DNA of 64,000 bases from Owenia fusiformis (GCA_903813345.2 CAIIXF020000001.1:33252866-33316865), one strand, 5' to 3'; shown: positions 12,225 through 23,290, counted from the first letter of the stretch. Numbers and translations are program-made. The notes: generated by a model not told the origin, from the letters alone.

Positions 12225-12900
12225 AAAGCAATTTTAGACTGTTAGATGATCTCTTCTGTAATCAAGGTGATGTTGGTACACTTCCGCCGTTAGAAAAACA
12301 AAGACTAAGACAAAGACTATATAGCAATTAATCCTTTTGTAATCATTAAATGTTAGATTCTTATTATTTTGTTGGACAATGTTCAGACTTCTGACCAAGA
12401 TTAAATCATTTATGTTTGTATTTAAAAATAGTATTTCAATCAGACAGACGTTCTAATGAGTTAGAAAAATACATTTGTCCATTTCCTCTCAAGAAGTTTT
12501 CAAAGGTAATCAAGTCGATTTGTTTGAGTGTTTAGCATTGTTTTTCATAACTTGACGCTTCCATGAACAGAATGACTTTGAAATGAGTTTTTATAATTTT
12601 AGCTTTTATACGGACATGCTTATTGTATATTTCTATATGAACGTTGTAGTTATGTGATGTAACATCGCCCCCCCCCAATTACAGGTATACAAATTTTGGT
12701 CGGAATGCATTAACTTGCAATTAAAAGCAATTTTAGACTGTTAGATGATCTCTTATGTAATCTAGGTGATGTTGGTACACTTCCGCATTTAAGAAAACAA
12801 AGACTAAAACAAAGAGAACTAAGCAATTAATCCTTTTGTTATCATTAAATGTTAGATTCTCATTTTTTATTGGACAATATTAAGACTTCTGTCTCCGATT
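12225..12900 (+). repeat. Internal direct repeat of about 180 bp
   Basis: Two copies, about 12222-12400 and 12719-12897, share ATTTTAGACTGTTAGATGAT, GTGATGTTGGTACACTTCCGC and CATTAAATGTTAGATTCT. Both are preserved in the second element copy, at about 54318-54495 and 54820-54997, so the duplication predates the split of the two copies. Confidence 0.75.
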
Positions 12901-13314
12901 GTTATGCAGGTATGTGTATAAAATCATGTGAACAACATTATCGTGGAAACTCCCATATTCATTCTCATAATGTCTTACAGCTATTTCGCAAATGACATAA
13001 TCCTAAACAACATATGGAAATAATAGTGCAGAACTGAGCGAAAAGAAAGGTGGAACAAATCAGATTAAGATATTTTATTTTTGAAATGCACAGAGGGCAA
13101 CAGTTGAAGAACAAAAGTTAAAGGCGTTGTGAAATAGATCGTGCTTTTATATGATCCCCTTCTATAGTACCCTACCCTTTGCATTCGTTCGACTTCACTT
13201 CTCTAATGAGAGTTTCGTCTTCTCGTAGTTTATAATTAGACTCTGCACACAGCGTAATAGTTCCCCTATTATCCATGTTCATGTTCTCATTTGATTTTTC
13301 ATCAGTTATGACTT

Positions 13315-13442
13315 GGTAACATTTGTTCCGATTTTCATTACGGCGCCCGGCCGATTGAGTATTTTGTTCAGAATTGAATACAATTTTGAACAAAATACTC
13401 AACTGCCGGGCGCCGGTGCTGAAAATCTGAGCAAATGTGACC
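13315..13442. repeat. Long imperfect hairpin with GC-rich block
   Basis: Two arms of about 62 bp are inverted around 13378. The left arm reads GGTAACATTTG, then GGCGCCCGGCCG, then TTGAGTATTTTGTTCA; the right arm is its near-complement. The counterpart at 55417-55544 keeps the hairpin. It could be an old foldback insertion or a structure used by the element. Confidence 0.75.
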
Positions 13443-14605
13443 ACGGCATTATAAAAGCATACTCTTTAATACACGAACAGATTCAAAATGAGACTTTATC
13501 TATCAGAGAAATAAAAATGGAAAATTTGTATTCTGAAAATATTAACTGATGCATTGGTTAGTATTAAATATTAAGTTTTACAGTCGGAAACCTCAAGGGG
13601 CGGGAAATTTGATTAAACAAAACGCCGGATTAATATGTGGACAACTTGCAAATGAAATGTAAGTAACATGACAGAACGAGTATGTACGCCCAATAAATAC
13701 TTTTATAGTTTTAATGTGCATTCAAAGGACCCCGTTTGTAAAATTGATAGAAATGAATAGTTTTATTACCGGAAAAAACTGAGAAATATCTACCCGATTC
13801 GCCAGAATAGTCATCATCATATCAGTGCGAAAAATTAGCTATATTTATTTTCTATGCGATATACACCTGATATTGATAGACTTCCACGATCATGGTCCGT
13901 TGACATCATCAACCTTGTGATTTGCCATAAGTGATTAACCAACATTTTAAAACAATTTAAAGTCGGGGTTGACGTTTCTTCACTTTTCACACTGACATCC
14001 AAACAAAACATAATTTGAAAATAAAAGGCATAAAATGGCCATTAAAAGTACATTTTTGAACAAAAGTATCAACTTATATTACACTGCACGCAAATACAAA
14101 GTGAAAAGAACGTCTTCCCGGAGATTGAAATACGGATCGGTAAGTCAACAAATCTAACTGTTAAATAAACAAGCTTAGCCTATGTCTGCGATTGTTTGTC
14201 TGAGTGGCCAGATGTTATCCGTTTCGGATAATAAATTTCTGAGAATACTACTGATATCTAGAATACATCTTCCGTGATATTTTTCATAAAACTACCCTTT
14301 GCATTCGCTTGACTTCACTAAAAGAGAGCTTCGTCTTAGTGTAGTTTAACTAGACTCTGCACGCAGGGTATCGTAAAACAGGCATCTTAGCTGCAATTTT
14401 GAATAATAGCGTAATTCATAGCACAATATAAATTAACCCGCCTCTGTTTAATTCAAATATGCATTACCCTTAAGAATCATATACTTAGACACCTTTTCAT
14501 TCTTGATTCGAATTTTTATCTTGTCTTCATCTAAATTTGTGGATTAATAACAGTTTTTAGTCTACAAATTGAACATACAAAATGTAGCGTATTGATTACA
14601 CGTTA

Positions 14606-14858
14606 CAGTGGCGTAGCCAGCTTTCAGTCGGGGGGAGGGGGGGGGGGGGGTGCGATCGTGGCATAAAAAAATGTTTTTGAAGATTTGTTTTGAATTTTAC
14701 AAAAATTGGTGCAACTTCGTTCAAAATCGAGCTAGAAGCTTCAAATAAAAAGTTTTTTAAGACTTTTTTCTTCTATCTAATGGTTCTATTTTCATTGGTT
14801 ATGGAGGGGGGGGGGGGGGTGCGATCGCACACATCGCATCCCCCTGGCTACGCCTATG
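14606..14858. mobile_element. GGCGTAGCCAG inverted-repeat element with G-runs
   Basis: The left end is CAGTGGCGTAGCCAG (14606-14620) and the right end is CTGGCTACGCCTATG (14844-14858), sharing an inverted 11-bp core. Long G-runs follow both ends, next to TGCGATCG. Copies lie at 56643-56883 and, more diverged, at about 57253-57420; a lone end is at about 11505-11540. It is non-coding, and no target duplication was identified. Confidence 0.6.
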
Positions 14859-15338
14859 CGCTATATTAATATAACAAGGTTATCATATCATGCCAATAGT
14901 TATATGGTTAACTAATATTAACACAAAATAATAATACACGATAATTAAAAAAATAAACCTCGGTATTCGGGCCTAAAATCCAAGGATACGTGTACCATTA
15001 CTTAAGTGTAAGCTGCAATACCATATCGAATACCTGTACCATTACTCAATAATAACCACTAGTAAGACCATAATAACAAGCTTAATAACTAGCTTATCGC
15101 AAATTATTCCATACGATTTTGTCTTGTGACAGTTGAAGCCCGTTTTCAAGAACGTAGTGAGAACTAGTTTGGTGTGATAGTAGGGTTAGTCTCTGTGTCT
15201 TATCAAATTGTAAAAGAACAAAACATTCTAAACTTAATCACTTGGGATTTATTTTTTGGCATTCATTTCTGGCATTTGATATTTGTTTGACAATAATCAA
15301 AGAAAGTGCGTATACGTATAAATTTGCATTGCATATTC

Positions 15339-15785
15339 CCTTGGGACCACCTAATATGAGTGACTTACAAATGTTGGACACCTAAGTCCAAATCTGAACA
15401 CTTTTGTCCAAATTTTGAACACCTTTGGCCAACTTTTAAACACCTTTGGCCAAAGTTTGAGCACCTCTGCAAAACTTTGATCACCTCAAATTTTTCGGGG
15501 GGGGAGGGGTAGGTATGAAATTTTCCAATTAACATGCGTGACATATACGGGATTTGCGTGACAAATCTGAACAAATTGCGTTCGGTTTTTTCCCACGTTC
15601 GTATTTTTACCGTATCGTAAACATATTTTGAAAAATTTTCTACAGACATATTTTTGCTTGACAATTACCAGGTAAAATGCGTATTTGCCTGACATTTTCT
15701 GTCACGCAAAAAAAACTGGCGTGACTTCAAATTCTTCAGCAAATGCATGACAAATACGCAAATTGCGGGACAGTTGACAGGCCTG
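15339..15785. mobile_element. Family F element, left-truncated, with 6-bp flanking repeat
   Basis: The body matches the complete element at 21145-21645, including a 21-bp TCCAAATTTTGAACACCTTTG-like minisatellite and the right end AGTTGACAGGCCTG. ATATTC occurs at 15333-15338 and 15786-15791. The left terminal repeat is lost. It sits inside the Mutator-like element, and the sister copy near 34560 lacks it. Confidence 0.65.
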
Positions 15786-16398
15786 ATATTCTGTCACGCA
15801 AACAAACGGGTGTGACTTCAATTTCTTGTCTGTCTGAGGATGTATTAGGAACGAGGTAGAATTAAAGAATTCTTATGAAAGAGTCATGCAAGATACTAGA
15901 ACTAGTAAAGTAATGTATTGGATAAGTTAATTTCTGATGGATTTTGATAAAATATGTTTCAAAACTTTGTCAACAATATAGATAACTACATTTAGGCAGG
16001 TATAGTATCTTGATATATTTGGCTATCATGCGTTTAAAGTACGTTCCTAAAACTATGAAGAGGTTAGGTGAGAAATATTGCTATTGTACGTTCGAAAAGT
16101 ATTTGGTTGTATTTTGTAGTTCTCAAGTTACCCATGAACTTTCGTAGGCTAAACATTAAATAATTAACATCTTGACTTAGCATATTTAGCCTAATTTTGC
16201 AATGATGTCAACGTGATTCCAATGTTATGTTGTTGTGATTCGCAGAGGTTGCGACAAGATTCGTTTTAAGACATTGTATTTTTAGATAAGATCCCCTAAT
16301 TTTCAGAGAACTGGGTTTCGGACAACTGGGTTTCGGAAAACTGGGTTTCGGAGAATTGGGTTTCGGACAGCTGGGTTTCAGACAACTGGGTTGACCCC

Positions 16399-17220
16399 TT
16401 GGTTGCCCCCACTCCCCCGACACACCCAGAATTTCTTCCAAAGTTGATGCCCCCGGCTTCCCATCGGCAAGCCCTTGTCACTGAATAATTCTTTTGCTTG
16501 TGTATAGAGGGCAATGCTAGTTAGGGTTTGGAAATACAGTTACAATTATTCTATTCCTATTATGAGAATTTTGACGTCTTGTTAACAGTGTTTTGAAAAT
16601 ATCTGCCCATAATTTTATTATCAATATCTCACCACAGCTATGACATATTGTGGTTATATCCCAAATAATCGTAATGTTTTAAATTCATAAATACCTGAAT
16701 GAGAAAATATATTTTTTAGAATTAAATAAATTGCACAATTCAGATTCTTTTAAAAAGAAATTGTGATCATTCTATGGGAAACCAAAATCATTTGAAAAAA
16801 TATTAATGAAAATTCACTTGAGAAAAAACACTTTGAATATTATGAATCAGGAAGAAAATATTATTATCCCATTGTATATAATGACTCATATTGCCAGAAA
16901 ATGTCTTGATAGAGTCTGTCATATAATAGGAGAACAAGGAAATGGGTTGTGGATGGTTAAAAATGAAATAATAAAAATTCTGCCGGGTTTTTAGCTCACT
17001 CTAGGGATTTAAAAACTTTAAATTCCCGGTATAAAATAACTGATTGTGCCACGCAGCATTTGATCACTCAAAAGAGATTTTTCAAATCAGCAATTGTCTT
17101 TGTAATTTATTCAGTTCTCGTTTTTGGCATTTAAAATGCACAAACTGACTGTGCAATGGACAGTGAAGTTCTACCTTAACTCAAATACCAGTTGACAGAT
17201 TTGGTTCAAGTTTCATAGTC
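16399..17220. other. Stretch without recognised gene
   Basis: After the 9-bp target duplication the sequence is locally C-rich (to about 16470) and continues the flank broken at 7602. From 16500 it is AT-rich with no credible coding block. A short open frame at 16806-16994 looks like chance. Confidence 0.4.
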
Positions 17221-18535
17221 TGCCTTATGGGCATAGGACATCTTTATAGTGACTATGTTGAAATACTAGACAAAAAGTATGATTTTCTTTCCTGGATAAA
17301 AGTAAACATTCCAAACAATGATCCCATTTTGATAGCCACTGTTTATTTTCCCCACAAGAAATCATGCTTCAATATACTTGATGTTTTTGAAATTCTTGAA
17401 ACTGAAATAGCAATAGCACAAAGCAGAACCTCAAACATTTATATATGTGGAGATTTTAATGCAAGAACTGTGAAAAAGGCAGATTATGAAATTCAAGTTT
17501 TTGGTTGTGACAGTGAACTTAGTCATTTCTTGCCTATACTCAATAACATGTCACTCCTTATAGATAGAGCATCGAGGGATAAAAATAATCAGGAAATACA
17601 AAGAACAAATGGCAAAGAACTTTTAGAATTATGTAAAACAGCAAATATGCAAATAGCAAATGGTAGGGTAGGAGCAGACAAAAATATTGGTAAATACACC
17701 TGCATCAGAACCAATGGAGCAAGTGTAGTAGACAATATAATTGGGTCAAGTAAACAGCTTTAAAATTCAGTCAAAATTACCAGAATCAGACCATTGTCCC
17801 ATTTCATTTTCAATTCTGGTTCCAAATCTATCATCTTTTTGTGAGTCAAATAAAAACTGTTTAACAGATTTACATACTAACTTTACTAAATTTAAATGGG
17901 AGGAATCCAAATCAATTGCTTTTCTATCAAATCTTAAAGCACCATTTTGCAAATCAATACTTAATGAAATACCACTTGATCTTAAAGACAAGGGTTGCCA
18001 AATAGAACATATAGTAGATAAACTAAATATGAGACTCTCACTTGCAGCAGAAAATGTATTTGTCCTAACAAAAGTAACAAATAATAAAATTACTGAGTTC
18101 CCTGCAAATAAATGGTTTGATGACAATGTAAAAGTCTGAAATCGAAAATTCACAAAGCGGAAGCATTAGGTGTTGAAACAAGTGCTCTTCATAAAGAATA
18201 TAATAGTCACAAGCAAAAATGTAAGCGCCACTTCCACAATACTATGTATAATGACCTATTAAACAGCCTAAATGATAACCCAACTTAGTTTTGGAATATA
18301 CTCAACTCAACCCGAGAAACTAACAAAGAATGTGTTAAAATACTTGGAAAAATATTTGAAAGTGTCCTTCATAATAGACTTGAATATTATACGGTATCTA
18401 ACAAAAAACAAGACAAACTATAAGGTGCATATGAACAGTTAAGTAGAACAGCTGATAATCTGTTTATTTTAAATAATTTAATAGAAAATTATTTATTGAT
18501 CTAAAAAAGCATTTGACTTATATATTGATAGATAG
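17221..18535 (+). mobile_element. LINE fragment: endonuclease and start of reverse transcriptase (broken)
   Basis: The frame at 17227-17763 encodes an APE-type endonuclease segment with ICGDFNAR and a following VDNII. After a frame change it continues at 17741-18139 with LPESDHCPISF, the SDH motif of the family. The downstream text has several stops but still shows NLFILNNLIEN and DLKK-type sequence near 18470-18525, which belongs to the reverse-transcriptase palm. It is truncated at the 5' side near 17221 and interrupted at about 18536. The thumb at 18976-19440 probably belongs to the same element. Clade is not assigned. Confidence 0.75.
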
Positions 18536-18975
18536 AAACCACGGTATATAACCCAAACGCTCCTACATGCACGACGGAGCGTTACATTTACGCGGAAACG
18601 CTCCGGAGCGAAATAAAATGGCGGCTAGTGAAGACTCTACTATGACAGTAAGTATTGTTTCTCTCGTTTCTCTTACATATCATATGTCATGGTGAAATAT
18701 TATGTACCATTCGATGAACAATACCGTGAGCAAAGATCTTATTTATTCAACTTCTGGTGGTAAACTGTTATTTGCTTGATCAAAGTATATTCTCATTTCC
18801 TAAAATCCCAGTCCAAATCCATTACTTGTTCTCGAGAAATCGCTTATTTTCCTCGAAACGCTCCGTCGATTTAGACCACAATTTTAGAAACGCTCTTACC
18901 ATTTTGTTTTGATATCATTTTCAGATTATTAGAGAAGAGTTCCGAATCGAATCTATCTCTCAAAAAAAATTTCAT
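18536..18975. other. Segment replacing the LINE palm domain
   Basis: A segment with several AAACGCTCC/GGAGCGTTT repeats and a CpG-rich start (18556-18620) stands where the reverse-transcriptase core should be. It includes AAAATGGCGGCTAGTGAAG followed after 30 bases by a GTAAGT donor-like site. No clear terminal repeats or target duplication were found. It may be an insertion, or a short host segment joined by rearrangement. Confidence 0.4.
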
Positions 18976-19440
18976 ATTCAATCCTCAATCAAATAATTGA
19001 AGAAGTCTCAGAGTATAAATATCTAGGCTGCATTCTTTCTGACAAAAATCACAAGTCAAACTCAAACCACTTGACCCAAAAAGCAACCAAAGCCATTTTT
19101 AAACTAGTAGGTTACTACAAGGTACTTGGCAATCTACCAGTAGATGTAGCACTAAATCTGTTTGATAAGTTGATTCTACCAATTTTGGAATATGGTAATG
19201 AGGTACTTGCACAACCTAAAACCTTTGATATTATAGAAAAGTTACAATCGCGATTCTTAAAAGAACTCTTACATGTTAAAACACAAACTTCAAATCTGGC
19301 AATACTTGGTGAGTTTGGAAGATACCCCCTTACTATAAGAATGAAAGTTCAGAAAATAAAATACTGATGTTGACTACTTACACTTCAATCTCAACATAAA
19401 CTGGACATATCACGTGATATAATGGAGTAAAGTAAAAAAA
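18976..19440 (+). mobile_element. LINE fragment: reverse-transcriptase thumb
   Basis: The frame shows IIEEVSEYKYLGCILSD, then KATKAIFKLVGYY and LFDKLILPILEYGNEV, ending near KVQKIKY at 19367. YKYLG followed by the LPILEYG-type block is the usual order after the palm in APE LINEs. It is probably the continuation of the element that starts at 17221, after loss of its palm. Confidence 0.7.
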
Positions 19441-19599
19441 TTGAGACCCTGAAATGGCAGATTTATGATGTAAATTGAACAATTCGGGCTATATGAACTA
19501 AACACAGAGCGATACGAAAACATATTGGATTGGAGATATCTACACACAAATTAGGCTAAAATACAAACATGAGCGTACAAAATCTAACCCAGAAGGATA

Positions 19600-20560
19600 T
19601 CAAAAGTTTCTTTGTCAACGAAATCCAAGATGGCGCCGAAAAAATTCAAAAAGTAATGAACGGGAAACTCAACCAAAAAAGCGTCGATATGTGAGCGCAT
19701 GCGATTCAAGATACAGCGAGCATAATAATCAAACAATGGAAGCACAAACTACTGATTCTGAACTGTCTATGGACGATGAAATGTCGACGGCGTAATTTCC
19801 AAAACCTGCTCTGAAGATGAGCAAACTATCGTCAGACGTCCAGATGATGATGTTGGTGCCATAACTAAAAGTTGGATGTTGAAAATGTTTGCTGCACAAG
19901 AGAAAGCCATGGAAAAGAAAATGAAGTCGACTGTCAGTAAAGCTGTAGCCAGGGCTATCGGGGCCACAAATAGAAGGCATATAGAAAACGAAAATAAGAC
20001 TCTGAAAAGTGACGTACATCTCCTTTATGATAAGATAAATCAACTGACTGAAGACTGTAATCACAACGCTCAGTATTCACGAAAGAATACAGTGAGAATA
20101 CTTGGTATACCCGAGCCAGATGCCCGCAACGTTTCCAGAGAAGACTGCAAAATATCTGTCTGTCAGAATCCCAATATTCTGGAGAAAATTCCCGGAGTGA
20201 TCTCACCAGACGACATCGAGGTAATGCATAGGCTGGGTACATATTCGGAGTCTAGTAGATACCCCAGACCCATCATCGTGAAGTTCAAATTCCGTGGTGC
20301 AAAGGACAACTTGATACAACGTCGCAGAGGACTCAAGGGTACGAATGTAATCATCTACGAAGACCTGAGCCCTTGGAATAGAAAACTACTATACGACCTA
20401 AAACAAAACCCTGAGATAGATCAGGCATGGAGCGCCAATGGCAAAATCCTAGGTAAAGAGAGGTGATATAGCAAACTTGACAGTAACCAGTGACATTGAC
20501 TCTGTCATCCAAGCCAGGTTGAGGGTACCTAGGGATCGTAATGCCAGATGAATGAATGCC
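19600..20560 (+). pseudogene. L1-like ORF1 protein relic
   Basis: The open part (19876-20466) has a coiled-coil-like stretch (ENENKTLKSDVHLLYDKINQL), then YSRKNTVRILGIPEP, then an RRM-like region with RPIIVKFKFRGAKDNLIQRRR and NVIIYEDLSPWNR. This order is that of L1-type ORF1 (Transposase_22) proteins, which bind the element RNA. An N-terminal piece in another frame ends near 19795 (PKKRRYVSACDSRYSEHN). After 20456 the frame changes and continues as RGDIANLTVTSDID. At least two frameshifts disable it. No matching ORF2 follows directly. Confidence 0.75.
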
Positions 20561-20566
20561 AGATAA

Positions 20567-20813
20567 TGAACAGATTCTTTTGAATTTTTCAGAAAATGTG
20601 CCCAACATATTGCTGTAAATAATACAATCTTTGAAAATTTGATATCATTCATGGAAAAAGAAAAAAAAAGAAAAAAAAGATTTGAAAAGCGATTTATTTT
20701 CCTTTTTATGACTGCCATTTTTGTTTGAGACAATTTTCTAAAATTTCAAAGATTGTATCAGTTACAGCATTATATTGGGCACATTTTCTGAAAAATTCAA
20801 AAGATTCTGTTCA
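20567..20813. mobile_element. 247-bp foldback element
   Basis: Two inverted arms of about 75 bp (TGAACAGATTCTTTTGAAT..., CAGAAAATGTGCCCAA, TACAATCTTTGAAA) flank an A-rich centre with a GAAAAAAAAAG run. No flanking duplication was recognised. It is non-coding. Confidence 0.75.
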
Positions 20814-21144
20814 GTGACTTTCCCTTGCCCCTACTTTTAGCTTTTTTTCAGTCACACTTTCAAAGGGCTAAAAAGGTTAGTTCCTCATGTTTAGGGTCAT
20901 TCTGACCCTGCACATTGTGATCCTGGACCTGTAAATGGTATTTGGAACTAGTTGAATTGACTGGAGGTCAAAACAGAACTTTGTTCAAAAAATGTCTAAA
21001 AATGCACAAAAAATTGTCACTTCCTGTTTTGTCATTTCCTGTTAACTTCCATAGCACCTTAATAGATTTAGAGCTGGTCTGATTCTAAAATCTCATCTAC
21101 ATATGTATATGCCCATAACTTTGCGACAGTAAATGACCCATTTT
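20814..21144. other. Stretch without recognised gene
   Basis: AT-rich DNA with two short echoes (CACTTCCTGTTTTGTCATTTCCTG). It is neither the LINE text expected to precede 21652 nor a match to another repeat in the window. Confidence 0.4.
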
Positions 21145-21645
21145 CAGGCCTGTCAACTTGGGAACACCTAACATGAGTGACTTGGAAATGTTGAACACCT
21201 CCCCTCAAAATGTGGACACCTTGGTCCAAATCTGAACACCTTGATCCAAATTTTGAACACCTTGGTTTAAATTTCATTACATCTTGCCAAATTTTGAACA
21301 CCTCAAATTTTTCGCGCTCGTCGCGCTCGAGTTTCAAACATCCATCAACGGGGGGGGGGGGGGGGGGGGGTGGTACGAAAAATTTCGAACGGAATGCGTG
21401 ACATATACGTAATTCGCGTGTAAAGTCCGAACGAAATGCGTACATTTTTTTCCGGCGTTCGTATTTTTGCTGTGTAGACAATCTTTTCTAGAAATTTTTC
21501 TACAGAAATATTTTTGCTTGACAATTACCAGGTAAAATGCGTATTTGCGTGACATTTTGTGTCACGCAAAAATAACTGGCGTGACTTCAAATTCTTCAGC
21601 AAATGCGTGACAAATACGCAAATTGCGGGACAGTTGACAGGCCTG
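21145..21645. mobile_element. Family F element, complete 501-bp copy
   Basis: The inverted ends are CAGGCCTGTCAACT and AGTTGACAGGCCTG. CATTTT lies on both sides (21139-21144 and 21646-21651). The interior has a 21-bp minisatellite (CACCTTGGTCCAAATCTGAA), a 20-base G-run near 21351-21370 and GACAATTACCAGGTAAAATGCG. It is non-coding. Confidence 0.8.
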
Positions 21646-21651
21646 CATTTT

Positions 21652-22065
21652 GTATATGTGGTGCTAAACAGCAAACAACATATCACTTTTTCTTAAACTG
21701 CCCTCTGCTGCAACAAGAAAGATGCACTCTCCTAGCAGGACTAAAAACCTTAGGATTTCTCAACAGTTTCCAAAACTTTAACTCCAATGAAAAAATTCAA
21801 TTTTTATTATTTGGAGAGAGAAATCTAACAGTAATGGAGAATGAACAAATTATTCAAATAGTTAGCCATTACATCTGTTTAGCTCTTGATATTTTAGATT
21901 AAACCCCCCCCCCCCAAAGGCCTCTAACATTTTTCACCATCCATATTGCTGACCAAATCTATTGTATTTCCAATATTTCCAGTTTGACATGTTTTGTATA
22001 TTGCCGACAATGTTGAAAAACTTAGGCAATAATATTGTATTGTATTTTTATATATTATATATGGA
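21652..22065 (+). mobile_element. LINE 3' fragment: C-terminal zinc-binding motif and tail
   Basis: The frame ending at 21901 encodes FCICGAKQQTTYHFFLNCPLL, a C-x-C...H...C motif near the end of many APE-LINE ORF2 proteins, then about 60 residues to the stop. The 3' region has a C-run and ends in TATTGTAT-rich sequence. It may be the tail of the LINE begun at 17221, but intervening insertions prevent proof. Confidence 0.65.
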
Positions 22066-22069
22066 ATAA

Positions 22070-23290
22070 ATGAGAAATGGAAAAAAGCAAAAAAAACATA
22101 AACTTAATAAATCATATCAACAGAACCTCCAAATCTATCATTGCGGTGGTAAATCGTGGGTGTCCCAAATCTATAATATTCACAAAGAATGTGATTTCCA
22201 AGACATGTGGGACAATCATAATAAGGCTGTCATTGATATTCAATCATATTTAAGTTTACCTGGAAAAGTATCTAATAAACTAAGATATCTTTATAAAAGA
22301 AAGGATTATCTGTCAAAAAAAGCTTCCAAAATGACTGGTTACATGAGGTATACATTAGCCAAGCATAACAATGTTAACAGGCTTAATTTTGGACAAAGTA
22401 TTTACAGAACCATGGTTCTCCCAGCTCTGACACATGGCTGTGGTGTCTGGCTGGTCAATAAAACTAGTAAGCAAGTCCTTAAGTCAGCTCAATATAACCT
22501 TGCAAGAGCACTCCTACAACTTCGATGTAAACCAGCCACAAATGCCCTTTTTGGTGACTTGGGCTGGACACCAATCATGCGTGAAATTGAAGACAAACAA
22601 ATTGAATATTTCACATACCTCAAGATGAACACACGAAACAGCCTTTTAAATGTAGTTTTTCAAAGTATGCTTCAATGTCATAACCAAGGCAAAATATTAT
22701 CTTGGAAATATATGAATAATGTGCATGATATTTTAATGGACAGGGGTCTTGAAGGTGTTATGTTCCGAAATGATGTGGATTGGGTCCATTCATATAAGGT
22801 CATTTCGGATGATCAAGATATCTTTAATTTTCAAGAAAAGATTGGAACCCAGTCTTCACTTAGTTTTTATAAGGATGTCAAACAACACCCTGGTATGGAG
22901 CTATATATGAACAATAAAAATGATTTTTACCTTACCCAGCTTAAATTTAGAGCCAGGACTGGCTGTTTTATGTTACAGGCTGATTTAGAAAGATGGGGCA
23001 AAGGAACTGGCATTTGTCTATTATGCAATGATGAATGTAGGGATGACCTACGTCACAGATTGCTTAGATGTCATTTTTTCATTCCTGAACGCCTTGCCCT
23101 ATTCAATGATTTTAAATCAACACTTCCATCTCCTGTATGGAATGAATTTTTAACCTTACCAGAAGACTCAAAACTACATTGGCTGCTTGGTAATGATGTA
23201 TTTTTGAATTATGGGCATGAAATTGGTTTTAAATTTGATTCTCTTACCAAGAGATTTTTAAACAAAGTTTATATTAAATTGAAAGATTGA
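22070..23290 (+). CDS. LINE ORF2 C-terminal half (406 codons, intact frame)
   Basis: The open frame covers the thumb region (FGQSIYRTMVLPALTHGCGVW, about residues 106-126) and a C-terminal zinc motif (CLLCNDECRDDLRHRLLRCHFF, about residues 323-344), as in APE-type LINE proteins. Endonuclease and catalytic palm are absent, so this is a 5'-truncated insertion with no catalytic function; the first ATG is incidental. The 3' UTR is about 80 bp and ends in an AATAATAATAA tail, which is the site of the next insertion at 23370. The uninterrupted frame suggests a younger insertion than its neighbours. Confidence 0.75.
   Translation: MRNGKKQKKHKLNKSYQQNLQIYHCGGKSWVSQIYNIHKECDFQDMWDNHNKAVIDIQSYLSLPGKVSNKLRYLYKRKDYLSKKASKMTGYMRYTLAKHNNVNRLNFGQSIYRTMVLPALTHGCGVWLVNKTSKQVLKSAQYNLARALLQLRCKPATNALFGDLGWTPIMREIEDKQIEYFTYLKMNTRNSLLNVVFQSMLQCHNQGKILSWKYMNNVHDILMDRGLEGVMFRNDVDWVHSYKVISDDQDIFNFQEKIGTQSSLSFYKDVKQHPGMELYMNNKNDFYLTQLKFRARTGCFMLQADLERWGKGTGICLLCNDECRDDLRHRLLRCHFFIPERLALFNDFKSTLPSPVWNEFLTLPEDSKLHWLLGNDVFLNYGHEIGFKFDSLTKRFLNKVYIKLKD

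Larger units (their letters stand above)
8805..15128. mobile_element. Large non-coding CAC-ended element, copy 1 (6.3 kb)
   Basis: The boundaries are where similarity to 49427-57152 starts and stops. The ends read CACAACGAG and TCTTGTG, a 5-bp terminal inversion. ACA lies on each side (8802-8804, 15129-15131), consistent with a 3-bp target duplication, although the left one sits in a short CA run. CAC ends with 3-bp duplications resemble the CACTA/EnSpm group, but the terminal repeat is too short to be sure. The interior holds two direct repeats (12232-12400 with 12720-12890; 13175-13260 with 14292-14375), a hairpin at 13315-13442 and a small inverted-repeat element at 14606-14858. No credible protein is encoded. 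Confidence 0.65.
8111..15185. mobile_element. TTA/TAA-target element (PIF/Harbinger-like), 7.1 kb including cargo
   Basis: A perfect 21-bp inverted repeat beginning CTATCACACCAAAC lies at 8116-8136 and 15160-15180, with CCC outside it at each end. TAA (8108-8110) and TTA (15186-15188) flank it. The sister Mutator-like copy has the empty site at about 34714 (TTTCTTAGTC on the reverse strand), which proves insertion. A 3-bp TWA target is typical of PIF/Harbinger. Its own sequence is about 750 bp (8111-8804 and 15129-15185), with repeated CGTTC- and GTAAACAGACC-type motifs; the rest is the CAC-ended element. No transposase is visible. Confidence 0.75.
7603..16398. mobile_element. Mutator-like foldback element, 8.8-kb copy with nested cargo
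   Basis: The terminal inverted repeats start GGGTACACCCCAGTTG and are built mostly from a 15-bp minisatellite (CAGTTGTCCGAAACC). TTGGTTGCC flanks the element at 7594-7602 and 16399-16407, a perfect 9-bp target duplication. The non-cargo parts (7730-8110 and 15189-16310) match the short sister copy at 33971-35217 in reverse orientation. Nested inside are the 8111-15185 element and a family F element at 15339-15785. No transposase is visible, so it must have been moved in trans. Confidence 0.82.

Noticed and set aside
13172-13549. Overlapping frames on both strands around the 13315 hairpin.
   Set aside because: Both arms of one hairpin yield mirror-image frames; they are by-products of the inverted repeat.
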